Positions 21,113-33,023 of a stretch of DNA of 64,000 bases are shown here, piece by piece. This DNA comes from Breviolum minutum Mf 1.05b.01 (taxonomy: Eukaryota; Sar; Dinophyceae; Suessiales; Symbiodiniaceae), in contig DF240087.1 in NCBI GenBank assembly GCA_000507305.1, forward strand, positions 1 through 64,000. Reading direction: 5' to 3'. Each line of letters opens with the position of its first letter. The first letter of the stretch is position 1. The notes under the pieces were generated by a model that saw only the letters and a list, made by a program, of their open reading frames with translations, did not search any database and was not told the origin of the DNA. The translations under genes were made by a program, and so were the position numbers.

Positions 21113-21285
21113 ATGGTTGAAAGGTATTCCTACTTAGACTTGCTGGAAGGTTTTCCCTTCTTACATGTGCTGGAAGATATTCCTTACTTTGATTTGTCGG
21201 AGGGTTTTCCCTACTTAGATTTGTTGGAAGGTATTCCCTATTTGGTTGGAAGGTCTTTCCCTGTTTTATTGAAATGTATTCCATC
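21113..21285. repeat. 27-bp tandem repeat, about 6 copies
   Basis: Units of 26-27 bases resembling GGTATTCCCTACTTAGATTT followed by GTTGGAA recur about six times with substitutions. The period is near nine codons and both strands are open, giving repeat peptides such as LLEGFPFLHVLEDIPYFDLS, but there is no start context or family. It sits just inside the right inverted repeat, so it may be a subterminal repeat of the element. Confidence 0.8.
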
Positions 21286-21553
21286 TAGTTCGGCGCCTCC
21301 AAACCTCAAGGAACATGCTTGAAATTGAATTTGAATCAAGGTACCTATAAATTAGATAAATATATGTTGTGGAAACACTGCCCAAAAAAACATACACCAG
21401 TCCATGCCCCAGTCCATGCCCCATGTTTTGTGGCATGAGTATGTGTTTGTTGCGTGCGTGTGCCCATGTGCAGGGGTGTTTGTCAGTAACTTTTGGGTGG
21501 GTGGGCAGGCGCGTGCGGTGAAAAATGCATGACATGAGAAACCTGACCATGGA

Positions 21554-21744
21554 ATGCCATTGGCAACTTTTCTTGCTTTGTTGTTTAGCAACTCTCATGT
21601 TGCCATGCAATGGCTTGCGCCCTGCTTTGATGCTGTTTTGCAAACTTTGATGCTGCCATGCAATGGCTTGCACCCTGCTGCAACATGAGGTTTTCTCAAA
21701 ACCCTGGTTGTAAAACAAACCCCTGAACAAAGGGAATCAAGCAT
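21554..21744 (-). repeat. Right copy of 190-bp inverted repeat
   Basis: This is the reverse complement of 2009-2197, with one 2-bp insertion and one substitution near its inner end. Its outer end reads GGAATCAAGCAT, the complement of the left outer end. Confidence 0.95.
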
Positions 21745-21751
21745 GCTGATG

Positions 21752-22234
21752 GAACATCCAGATCGGCCAGGTGATCCGAGTTATGCATCCAGCTGGCGTA
21801 CAGATTTGCATCTAAACGTCATTCAAGCTCTGCCCGATGCATGTGAGCATCACATACAGCAATGGAGATACGGAGCTGCGTCAGTGAAACCGACACTGCT
21901 CAGAGCACTTGGGCACAAGCCCCATGTGACTCGCCGAGTGCTTCGCCAATTTGAACTGGCGAATGCAACGTATCCCACGCAGCAGCTTGGAGGCAAAAAC
22001 GAATTCGGAGAATTTCGCACTGCTGCTGCAAAGGAATATCCAGAGCAGCTTTGCAAGTGTATAGTGGCCATCGTCGTGGAAGATGTGACCCGGCGACTTG
22101 GCTTGAAACAATTTTGTATCATTCCATCGCAACGCCTTGAAGCACCAGAACTTCAGTGGCTTCATGGAATGATTGAAGCTGGAAGTGAGATCACTAGGCA
22201 ACAATGGTTGCCTGACTACCAACCGGTAGCATGA
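21752..22234 (+). pseudogene. Retroelement polyprotein fragment
   Basis: The open frame from about 21752 (MEHPDRPGDPSYASSWRTDL) to a TGA at 22232-22234 resembles a linker region seen in dinoflagellate reverse-transcriptase polyproteins, recognised by QWRYGAASVKPTLLRA, RQFELANATYPTQQLGG and EFRTAAAKEYPEQLCKCI. The residue run QRLEAPELQWLHGMIEAGSE follows. There is no catalytic domain here, and upstream sequence is replaced by the inverted repeat, so it is a truncated copy. Confidence 0.6.
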
Positions 22235-25200
22235 CAGTACAGTATGTGGTCTCATTTTCCGCGCTTTCCGTGCGTGATCGCAAGTATGCATGTCGGCACA
22301 GGTCCTCGACCTTTCTGCTTTGAAATGAAAAATGAATGCAGCTGGGAAGCAGCAAGTCAGCCAAGACATGCCTTGATGGCGGCAGTGGCTCCGTCTGGAG
22401 ATGCACTTGCCATCAAATGACTTTGTTCCACCAATCCAAAAAACCATCTTGGTATACATACAGCAGAGTAGGGTATCACAGAATCATAATTAATATACCG
22501 ACATTGCAATCTTCACTTGACTCTTTGTATTCAATGATGCTCAGGGATGGTCAAATTCCATATCCTAAGATATCCTACCAACGTATTCCTGAATGGTTAA
22601 ATATCTTTGTATGTAAAGAGCATATGTCTACGTCGCACCGCTATTTCACGCTGCCTCAATATGTGTTTCTCCCCCTTCCAAATGGCCCATAGTACCATGA
22701 GCCCAGAAACTGCAGAATTCTCTGCGGCTGGCCGGAGACATTGGACACTAGAAATGCAATGTTTCCTGTCATGGCACGGATAGGCATGCATCGCAGTTGG
22801 AGCTCTACAAAACAAGAGCAGTGCCTAATCAATTGCTACAGTATCAAGCTCATCTTGACCATGAAGCCTTCGTGGTAGATGAGTCGCAAGTTAGCTATTG
22901 ATGAAAACATTGGAATTATACATTCATGTTTACAAATTGGTTGCTCCCAGCACCCCACACGCCCCTTTAAAGGGCTTGCCAGCTGGACTCTTTGTGTAAG
23001 ACAACAGCAGCTGCTTCATGGACTCCAACGCAGTGGTGTCCACGAAGGGCATCGCTGCGGCCTAGAAGAACTGAGGGAAATCTGAGGTAAAATTCAAGTC
23101 AAAGCACATCTTGGAACAAAATAACATCTGGCACTATCTGACTCAATAAAAAACTTACATGAATCATTATTACATGACAATAGCTTGCTTGATTAAATCC
23201 CGATTTCACCCTACTTGTAAAGCAAATTCATTTAGACAGAACACAGAATCCCTCATGCATTTGAGCGCCCACGATCTTTTGCAGTTATTGGATTTTGGGA
23301 CGGAGCCAACTCTGAACTACGAGTCTTTCACTCTTTACAACGGGGTATGATCCAGAATTTGTATTAATTTGTCACAACCCTGCCCTACTAAGGCTGAGAC
23401 TTATAGAACCAATGTAAAACACATATAACTTGCAGGGTGTGAAGGCCCCAAGTGTTTCACAAGTGGTTCTAGCTTGCTCAAAGGTGCATCTTTGAGGAAA
23501 TCAAACTATAATACTATAGGCCCACACAGAGACCACATACTTTGAGGCGCATACTGATAGGATGACCGCCTGCACAGGAAGCATCAAAAAGCTAAAAAGG
23601 CACCATGCAGCAAGGACTAAGCATCCCACCGTCCCTTCAAATGATTCTTGCCTTCACAGGTTGCCCTGCCGCACTGGACGCAACCTCCATCTCGGCCAAC
23701 CACTCCTCGTTGGTGGGCCCCAGATCCAGAATATCTCTGTGGCAAAAGTGCAGAATTAACAATTTTTTGTTTTCAAACAGTTAAAATTTAAAGTGCTTGG
23801 GGGTATAGATTTGTGTCATGTCTTTTCGTGTATCCACCCAAACAAGGAGCTGGTACACGCAAGATCGGATACCAACCATCTAACATCTTCTATGATGGCT
23901 TCGTGGTTGTCAGCCCTTTTACGAGCTTCTCCTCCAAGCGTTCAACATTGGCATAGAATAGCCTTGGTCACTTGGTAACAGCATTGGCAATGCTATGCCG
24001 CTATGCAATGCTGCCGGTCTGAAGTCAGTCACAACAGCAATCCTTGCAATGAGACACTCAAATGCTGGGGTCTAAGGAAATCATACTTGCGTACCATGAT
24101 CTTGCCAACATATATCTACCGTAATTAATGAAACTTATTCATCAATAATACAAGTACCATAATCCAATTCCATACGAACTGATACGAACTGCATGGAACA
24201 GTGCAGGAAGGGTCATGATGGGTCATGTTCCCCAGCTCCAACATCGCTCATGCTACTGATCTTTCAAACACACAGCATCAGTTGGTACATAGTCACTTCC
24301 ATGAAGGTGCGTGATTTTCCTCCATCAGCAGGTTTAGTATGATTCTACATTGATCTGGTCAAATTCTCGAAGTTCACATAAATGAAATCTGGTCATCTAT
24401 ATGTCCAGTCATGTACAAATATGGTTATACACAGTCATATACATTCATGGAATCCACCCAACGCCAAAAGGAATGGCTTTGATGCTCAAATACTTCAAAA
24501 GTACTCCGAATCCAAACCAAGCAACGGCCCTTCCAAGCGGAAGGCCACCACGCCTAAACGCTGCCGGACCTCATGATGTGCCTGCCAGGGACGGGAGGGG
24601 ACTATAGGTAGGCCCAGAGTAATCACGGTAGGCAAACGATAACAGAACGGTGTGTGTGGTCCCTGGCTGGCGTGGTTTGTCACCATCTTAGTTTGTTTTG
24701 GCCCATGGTGGAGAAAGGGTTTTGGCCAAACACTGCTTATCCATGTGCTTTTTTGGTCTGTGACTTTCAAGCTAATAAGGAGTGCCAATTGGGGGAGAAT
24801 GAACTTCTTCAAGGCTGAGCGGCTTGCAAGAAATGAAGCAACTTTATATCAATCGAGAAGTGAAAAAAGGCCAACGAAACGACAGCTGATTGAACACTTC
24901 CACGTATGGGGATACCACCCCTCAATACAGCTGAAGACCGCCCACCTTGACTGCAAGCCACCTGCAAGGGCATAAAATTCAATGTGAAGACCAGATTGTG
25001 TTGGTAGCACGGCAGGTCGAAAAACTCACCATTCAATTGAATCCACTAAAAATCATGTATGTAGCCCTCATTTGAAAACAAAGTGGCTTGTGGTTTGCTT
25101 GACACCAGTTAAATATGCGTACGATAAAACACTAAGTGACATCATTGATAAACTAAAGTGGCACATGACAAGAACACAATATATAATATGCAAGACATTG
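22235..25200. other. Intergenic or intronic DNA, no supported gene
   Basis: Only short frames without family resemblance or good splice context are present. A weakly coding-like piece at about 24850-24980 was not accepted. Confidence 0.5.
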
Positions 25201-25230
25201 ACAAGCAAAACACAAAACATGCATGCGTGC

Positions 25231-25290
<60 letters not shown>
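25231..25290. repeat. (CAA)n tract, about 20 copies, with degenerate tail
   Basis: About 20 perfect CAA units run from 25231 to 25290, then interrupted CAA, CAG and CAC triplets continue to about 25395. A plus-strand frame translates it as poly-Gln; no start or splice context supports a gene. Confidence 0.95.
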
Positions 25291-25292
<2 letters not shown>

Positions 25293-25406
25293 TAACAACA
25301 TCATCATCAACAACACCAGCAACAACAACAACAGCAGCAACAGCAGCAACACCACCAAAAACAAACAACAATACAATACAGTAACAAGAAGTAGAACAGC
25401 AACAAC

Positions 25407-25490
25407 GACACTAACACTAGCACTAACACTAACACTAGTCACTAACACTAACACGTGTCACTAACACATTAGTCACTAACACTAATCTGA
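25407..25490. repeat. (CACTAA)n repeat
   Basis: Imperfect hexamers CACTAA and ACTAAC recur about a dozen times. They resemble short telomere-like hexamers only superficially. Confidence 0.85.
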
Positions 25491-25519
25491 CACCAACACT
25501 GCATTCTTTACAACACGTC

Positions 25520-28500
25520 TCTGCACCTGCCACGCTCCTCACAGAATCCCAGGCGTGCAATGGGTGGATCGGCCACCTCGATCCGTTCCGCTTCGGGAAA
25601 AGGATTCATCATCATCATCATCATCCCCGAAGGGGAGAAGGTTGTCATAAGTTCAGCCATTTCAAATGAACCATAACGAATACCATGTCGCTTTCTTGTA
25701 GGGGGGTTGGTGTCTGGAGCAAGGTGGAACCCCGATGAATTGTGGACATGTGGGAAGCACATCGCCTGGTAGAGCACCATGAGGAGGGATACAAAGACAG
25801 CGCCCAAAATGCCCCTTAGCTTGTCTCCATTGGAAGGATCAAAGGTTTTTTGAGATGTATTCATCAGATTGGCCATGTTGCAAAGCATCAGTCGATGTCT
25901 CAAATGTCTTAGCTGGTCTTTGTTTTCTGGAGATATTTCAGCTTGAGTAGCATACAGGTAGAACAGGTGAGAGCATACAGTTCACATCATGCTGGGTAGC
26001 TTCCGGCTCCAACCTACCTCCACAGCCGTGGTCCTCAAATCTTTCAGACTCCAAACCAATTTCTAGCCCAAAAAGATCCAAAAAGCATCTAACCTAACCA
26101 TCCTCCATTTGGTTGGATAAACCACACAGCAACAGTTGTTGCAGCAAACATCCAAGGCGCCTTGATTTCCTATATCATTCCAAGGCCACAATCCCTGGTG
26201 GCCAACACCTGAGTCCAAGCAACTTGAAGGCACCAAAAATGATGGTGAAAAGGAAAGCGACCCACCAAACCTCAGATTGTTCCACGGGCTTTTGAATCAA
26301 ACACATAAGGTCAATGAAAAGAAATGAACACTCAATGATGTTTTGAGTATTACCCCTTGATGCAACGCATATCATTGAATAAGTATCAGCCTGCTGTACT
26401 CAACAATGGATGACCTATGATCCTATGAAGTCAACTGTGAGCCTCCTCCAGTCACATTCAGATTTCATGCGGATCGTCGTCTGTCCAAACTGTACATCTG
26501 GCATCATCTGGCACTCAGCCAGAATTCATGGCCATGACTGCCATAACCAACATTTCTTGCTGATCAGGATGTCTTTCCAAAGACTGTCACGCTCAAAAGG
26601 CACGGAGAATGATTTATGCTAAGCAAGGGCTCTCTTCACCACTTCATTCCTGCAGGAATCCGCAGTTTAGGCACGGTGCCACCGATTCGAGCGTCCGGTG
26701 GAGCCAGCATTCTCGGCATTGCCTCCCTTGCTACCCTTTCCGCCTGGGCTTGGTCATGGTATAAATCAAGAAATCGAAACCATCATACCAATACTGGGAA
26801 ACATGAAGAAACATGTACAATATCAATATTGACTATATTGTGATGTCTTTGCCCTTTGAATTCATCGATCGGCGCTGATGATAAATTAACACTGTCAAAA
26901 CATTCTAGTAAAAACACTACACATATAGTATATCAATATACCTGTACAAGGATATTCGTTACATTGTTCACATCTGCATGTACAAAGAAACACGGTAAAT
27001 ACGACATATCTAAAATCTATACATAGCAAGATCATAGCAAGTATCTTTGTGCATGTTTCCTGTATGTATGTGGTTGATTCTGCTATGACTATCCATGACT
27101 CAGAAACAAGCAGGGCAACAAAAGTCAAGACTTACCTTTCCCCTCATTGCAACATGGCACATTCCACCAACAAATTCATCAATTCCCCGCTATGGTGTGT
27201 ATTGCTGTTGTCACACACCTTTCTGCCACAAATCTTGCAAAACATGGAGGCATATTTTGCCTTGTTTTTAATGCTTTTTTGCATCAAGCAGCTCTGTTTA
27301 TTCTGTTTGCTGTAGTAGTCGTCAGATCGACGCCGGCCTTTCCCTTTGGAGATACCCTCCTCATGGTAACCTCGGCCGTTTGCGGAGGCTCAAAAGTGAT
27401 GAAACCCGTGATACTGTAAAACCAAATATGGAAGTAGGGACTCATGCAATCTCATGCATCAGGTTTCTCCAGTATCATCCGATATCGTCAAAGTATTCAG
27501 TATTTCAAAATCTGCGGAATCATGACGTGGCATGGAAAAGTTTTATATAACTCTTCGACACATTCAGAAATTTCGATCAATTTGACATGCCAACGTAGCC
27601 AGTCAAGATCACCAATGTTTAAATGTCAAACAACACTTTTGGGTACAATCCCTGAAGTTGTACAGGTTGGCTATCATCTCCACATTCGGACACATCTAGC
27701 TGCTCTTCTACATGTCGTCACTCATAAGTTCCATCTGTTATAGTTCTTTCATGTTGGTTGAACCACTTTTGTGACAAACCAGGATACTCAGGAGGTTCCT
27801 CCAGCTAAACAACTACATAAACATTAACATACTGGATTTTGACAAACATCTGCATATTATAATATCATATTATAAATGCATATCAATGCCTTAAATCCTT
27901 AAAGGGGGTTGTCTAGGAGAATGCCATTAATCCTTTGAGACCCGGGCCATTCTTCCACTCGCGCTGCGACCAGTCATTCTCCCATCTCAGCGCTGGATAT
28001 GTCAGAATGTGTCGTTGGTGCTGTGGCTAATTAGAATGGAACTGCTAAAGGCACTGTTCTAAAAGTACTGGATGAACAACAGAAAATAATCAATTGCTAT
28101 AACTTTGAAGCATTGGATCATGTCATTCTATCTGTTAGATTCAAAGGGTTTAAGGAAGACTGCTGCAACAAACCTGTGGAACACATCGAACCCCCTCCTA
28201 CCAACAGACTATGCTTGGGGGACTCCTTTCTGGCGGAAGGGGGGTCTGCTCTACGGGTGTTTTGGTTTTCTTTTTGAAGGCAACCAATCCATCTTCAACC
28301 AACGGCTGATTGGTGTTTGCACTTTGTGGTTTAAAGTTACGCATATCCTTGGAAACCCTGTCAAGCAAATCTACAAGGTAACGTGGATGTAGGGAATCCA
28401 CCCCCCTTAACCAACAATCAACCATTCACTGACATCGCTCTGAAATAAACAACAGGAAATACAATAATCACATGGGCGATCTGGCAACTAAAAAAATCCT

Positions 28501-30935
28501 GCAAACATGCTTGTGAAAAAATCTATACTCATTGGTGCCATGAGCCCTTTTAGCGTCATGCATGTTGCACCCCTCGTTGAGAAATGGAAACAAAATCCGT
28601 CATGCTGAGAGATACCCGGCTCCAAATCCCGGACTTTCGGGAAGCTATCCCGCCCAATGCCTTTGCAAAAGGGTCTGGGTGAACTATGCATGGCATTGAA
28701 AAAATGATCATCCTAACCCCATGTCTTTAAACGGCCCTTGATTGAAAGGGTTTTGGTTAGGATTCAGTGTGGTGTTCAAATTAAAGATGGTGACACCACC
28801 ATTTCTCGGTGCCTGCTTGCTGGCGCAGCTTCTGCTTCAGCAGCTGCAGCTTGGGCCTCTTCCGCCGCCTTGCAAATTAGGTCAATTCATACTATATAGA
28901 ATATATCTACACAAGTTAAGTACTGCAACTTGGCAACTACATTATGAACTGTTCAAGATGAATAATGGATAGCCAAAGTTTGCAAACCTCAAGCATCTTC
29001 ATCTGTCTTTCAGAAGGCATGAGGAACTCACAGGTTGCAACAGGTTGCTTTATGCTGCCAGTTTCTGTGCGCTGGAGCTTGACTGCATTCAAGGAGGTCC
29101 ACTCTGTTGTTTCAGGATTGTTGCTTAGATCAAAAGCAACAGGTCTTGTCATGCCACCTTAGTACCTTTGTGCATTCCCCCTGGAAGCAAACCACAAATG
29201 CATTCAACCCCTTTTCACGCAGCACAAAGAGCAAAACGCAATTAGGGAATCAAACCAGCATAAATTATCACCTCTGGGACTCTACGTGCGATTCAAAGAT
29301 GTACACACCTTGAAGCAACCTGAAATGAGGGAAATAAATATCAAAATATACAGTGTATATATAGTGTAGGATGTAGTAATACACTAATTATATATGTATA
29401 TGTACGATATCATGCTACATTTGTCATATTTCCCACATTTCTTGTTCATATATCCATCAGAGCCACATCAAACATATTTAAAGAAATCTGATTGATTGGT
29501 TAGTGCCAAGGGCTGGAATTGGTTTCACAGGCCGGTCGACACCTTCAGTTCTGCTTGCCTTTGAAGCTCTTCCTTCCGAAGGCGATCCTGTCAAACAGCA
29601 ATTACAGTTGATACGTAGAGTAGAATGGCATGATAATGAAACACACATGTATATACATGATCAATAGTTATCAGTTATCATCTGTATCATGTCTCTATTC
29701 CCCCTTTTAGGTTTCCTACTTGGCTTGTGAACTAACATGCAAACATTATATTGCTTGCATGTACAGTTTTCAAAGTTTTTTATGTTTGTAACATGTATGT
29801 TACTTGTGCATACTTTTGGATATGACAGAAAATAGAATTAATGACGCTTCGCTTCTGTATATTCAGTATGATATGTACATATATATATATAGACGTATAA
29901 GTATAAGCCTTCTTCTCTGCACAAATTCTGTCACTTTCTGTTGATGGTGCCAGTGCTGATGTGCATCCTGCCGGTTCCTGCCCTGGCGGGATGATCCCGA
30001 AACAAGCCTCCAAGATTGCTTGATGCTCTCTCTGCAACTGACCTCATGACCCAAGTCTGTACCGAAGAAATCCCAAGTCACCAGAATTCATCGATAAGAT
30101 GAACCAAAAATCAAGCATGATACCAGCAAAGTCCTCCCCCAAAAACACACATATGATCAAACATACAAGTCTCACATCATGACCTCGCACGGGATTTTCT
30201 TAAGTCCCTCGGGCCCAGTCCCAACCAGGGTGGCCTGTTTTGGAACCTTCAGCAAGTGTGTAAAGTCTAAGTGCTTCGAAGGGGCGCACTTGCTGTTGCA
30301 GCTCTTGTGGCAAGTTTGCGACTGATCCTGAAGACGGGCCCGCGGGCCCAGCACCAGGCGAAACTGCAGGGAGCAAATCCTGTCAGTCTCGCGATTTGCT
30401 TGGAAAAATCTGATGCAAGCGACTGTGGATTTTCAGCAAGTCCCACAAATTCATGGTGGTTGCGGTTGCGTGCAATATAGAGTAACATGAGGGTTCCAAT
30501 GGGAAGGAACTTAACCACATTGTAGAATGTCTCCTGTAATGAGAGTAAAAATGCCCCATGCCATGCTGAAACAGACTCTGCGGGTCAAAAGACGTCGCTA
30601 GATGTTTACCACATGTTTCACTGCTGCTGCTGCTGCAGTTGGTGCTACAACTTCCTTCTAACAGCTGCACAGCTGCGGATGCTGATGCTACTGCTCCTAC
30701 ATGCTCTTACGAATGCTACTGCTACTCCTACAACTACTGCCAGTACTAGTACCCCTACTACCACTACCGCTACTACTGCTACCGCTACCACTGCCACTAC
30801 GACTACGGCTACGGCTACTACTACTACTACTACTACTACTTATTATTATTATTGCTACTACTACTGCTACCACCACTACTAGCACTACTACTACTAGCAC
30901 CACCACCACCACCACCACCACAACTATACTACTAC

Positions 30936-30975
<40 letters not shown>

Positions 30976-31019
30976 ATTATTATTATTATTGCTACTACTA
31001 CTGCTACCACCACTACTAG

Positions 31020-31063
<44 letters not shown>

Positions 31064-32982
31064 CTATACTGCTACTCCTCCTCCTATTGCTCACTCCTGC
31101 TCCTACTCGTACTCCTACTTCGTTACTCCTTCTGCTGCTGCTAGTGGTGCAACCAGAAATGAAAACGGTGAGGACGACAACGACAACCTTCTCTCTCTCT
31201 CTCTCGCGTCTAGTTTGCCAAAGCCCACCACCTTGCACAACCGTGACAGAATGGGCCAACTATGATCCCATTGGATATTGCAGTGATATTGCATGAAGAA
31301 TGCTAACATATTGATCGTATTGATCTTCTATGCAGCAAGGATCTCTTCACCAAGACACCTGTGCTATTGGAGCCCGACAAACGGGGCATGGCAAGCCGGC
31401 AGCATTCACAGTTCCAGTGCTGGCCTCAGTTAATAAAATCTGTCAAGGTGTGCAAGTGAAAGTCGCCCGATGCGTGGCTGAAACAGCTGCTTGCTGCTTT
31501 TTCGTGAAAGAAAATGATGAAGATCAATGTGTCATGCAAACTTCGCTGCCCGGCATTTTGTAGCCAAGTGACCTCTAGTTCTGCTTCCAGCCGTCCCAAC
31601 TCACGAGAAAGATCGCTGCACTTTGTCTCCTTAAGAGCGGGCTGTGCAACCTCCAGGCGTTATACTCTAGCCGTAAGGTCACACGCAGTAGCCCCCTAGA
31701 AACAATATTTATGGATCCAAAAACGTCACTTTGAAGAGTTTGGTGCATGCAAAACCGAAGTCTGGCAGGTTCTGACACCGTTTGAATACGCTTCATTCCT
31801 AAAGATCAAGTCTGAGTCCAAATGAAGTCCATTTTGTTGTGTCACAGCCAAGCTTCTGTCATGTGTACATGTACTTATATTCAACAATGAACTGTCATGT
31901 AATCATATTTTCGTGAACAACAAAAAACATGTTGTAGTTGTAATCAACAATACACATGGCGCACATGGTATCCAGAAACATCACCAAAGACACTTCTCTC
32001 TTTATTGCCTCCCAGTTTCGCTCTTCCGCTTCTTGCTGAGGCAAGATTTCCTGAGGTCGAGACCAATTCCAACTGGTAACCACTTGGCGATGTTCACTTT
32101 GAGGTGGACATTGAAAAGTGTTGGATCACGTTTGGATCTATGATATGCTGATACTGACCAAACTAGTGCGCAATTTGGTCCATGCACATTCGACACTGAC
32201 ATCATCCAAGTCATGCTTCGTGCACGGAAGCATGAGTCAAGCTCGTTGGATCGTCGTTCCTTTCACAGCCTTAAACACTGCTAGCTGTTAGCCCATGACT
32301 ACGCAACGGAAATCAACGGAAGACACCCTGCAGCCCAATGACAAGGAAACAATATGAAACAATACATGTTGAAACACATGGGGAACGTTCACGGATGCAC
32401 TGTGGTTCAGTATTTGTTGTTACGTTTTCGCCTTGATATCTGATGGATCCCATATCCATGATTATCCATCCAGGGTCCCGAATCTCTCCCTATCGGGTAT
32501 TTGTTCATTGTTGAGCCGAGTCTGATGGTGTCCAAGCATCAAATCTTCCTTGGCAGTGGCCAGTTGATCGTCTAGGCTAGGTTCATCTTCAGGCGGTTCT
32601 TCAACTTCCTCTCCTTCTTCCTCGCTGGTCTGGGGCGATTTTTTCAGCGCTTGCTGGCCAAACAAGTTGGTGGACTGACAAACTTCAAAGAACAACAAAA
32701 AATATCTCCAAATATACCCATATTGGGTAGCCCAGGTTTCTAGCATCTTCCGCTGCAGCATGAGCTTGTCATTGAGCTTTGCAACCAGTTCTTCCAAACG
32801 CTGAGTTTCTGAAGTCAACTCGTCCAGCTGCACTGTGAGTTCAGCCTACATATTTGTCAATGAATTGTGGATGTTCAGTGCTGTCAATGCTCCCATCTCT
32901 GTAATATGTAAAATATGGACAAATGAATAAACAGATACAGTAGGCTAAAAAAGAGATAGATAGATAGATAGATAGATGGATG

Positions 32983-33023
<41 letters not shown>

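Larger units (their letters stand above)
2009..21744. mobile_element. Inverted-repeat-bounded gene island, candidate giant DNA transposon
   Basis: The two inverted repeats enclose 19.7 kb with a gene content unlike its surroundings: mostly plus-strand genes, short introns (about 65-200 bp), a C5-DNA methyltransferase, a DUF7869-type protein and unknown multi-exon genes. Long terminal inverted repeats with many genes are typical of large cut-and-paste or self-synthesising elements, but I recognise no DNA polymerase B, retroviral-like integrase or tyrosine recombinase here. The best transposase candidate is the DUF7869-type protein, and this is inference. Several genes carry frameshifts or in-frame stops, so this copy may be inactive even though its repeats are still almost identical. 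The alternative is two unrelated insertions of one dispersed repeat in opposite orientation. Confidence 0.4.

Noticed and set aside
2009-21744. Polinton/Maverick assignment for the island
   Set aside because: Size and inverted repeats fit, but no DNA polymerase B, integrase, packaging ATPase or capsid motif was recognised in the readable exons.
25072-25464. Plus-strand frame with a long poly-Gln stretch, and the reverse frame with poly-Cys
   Set aside because: The frame is produced by the (CAA)n microsatellite; flanks have no coding character or splice sites.
25407-25500. CACTAA hexamers as a telomeric or interstitial telomere tract
   Set aside because: The unit is not the TTTAGGG-type repeat of dinoflagellates and is imperfect.
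30613-31144. Long Leu/Thr/Tyr- or Ser/Val-rich frames
   Set aside because: They arise from the (CTA)n low-complexity tract, open in all frames.
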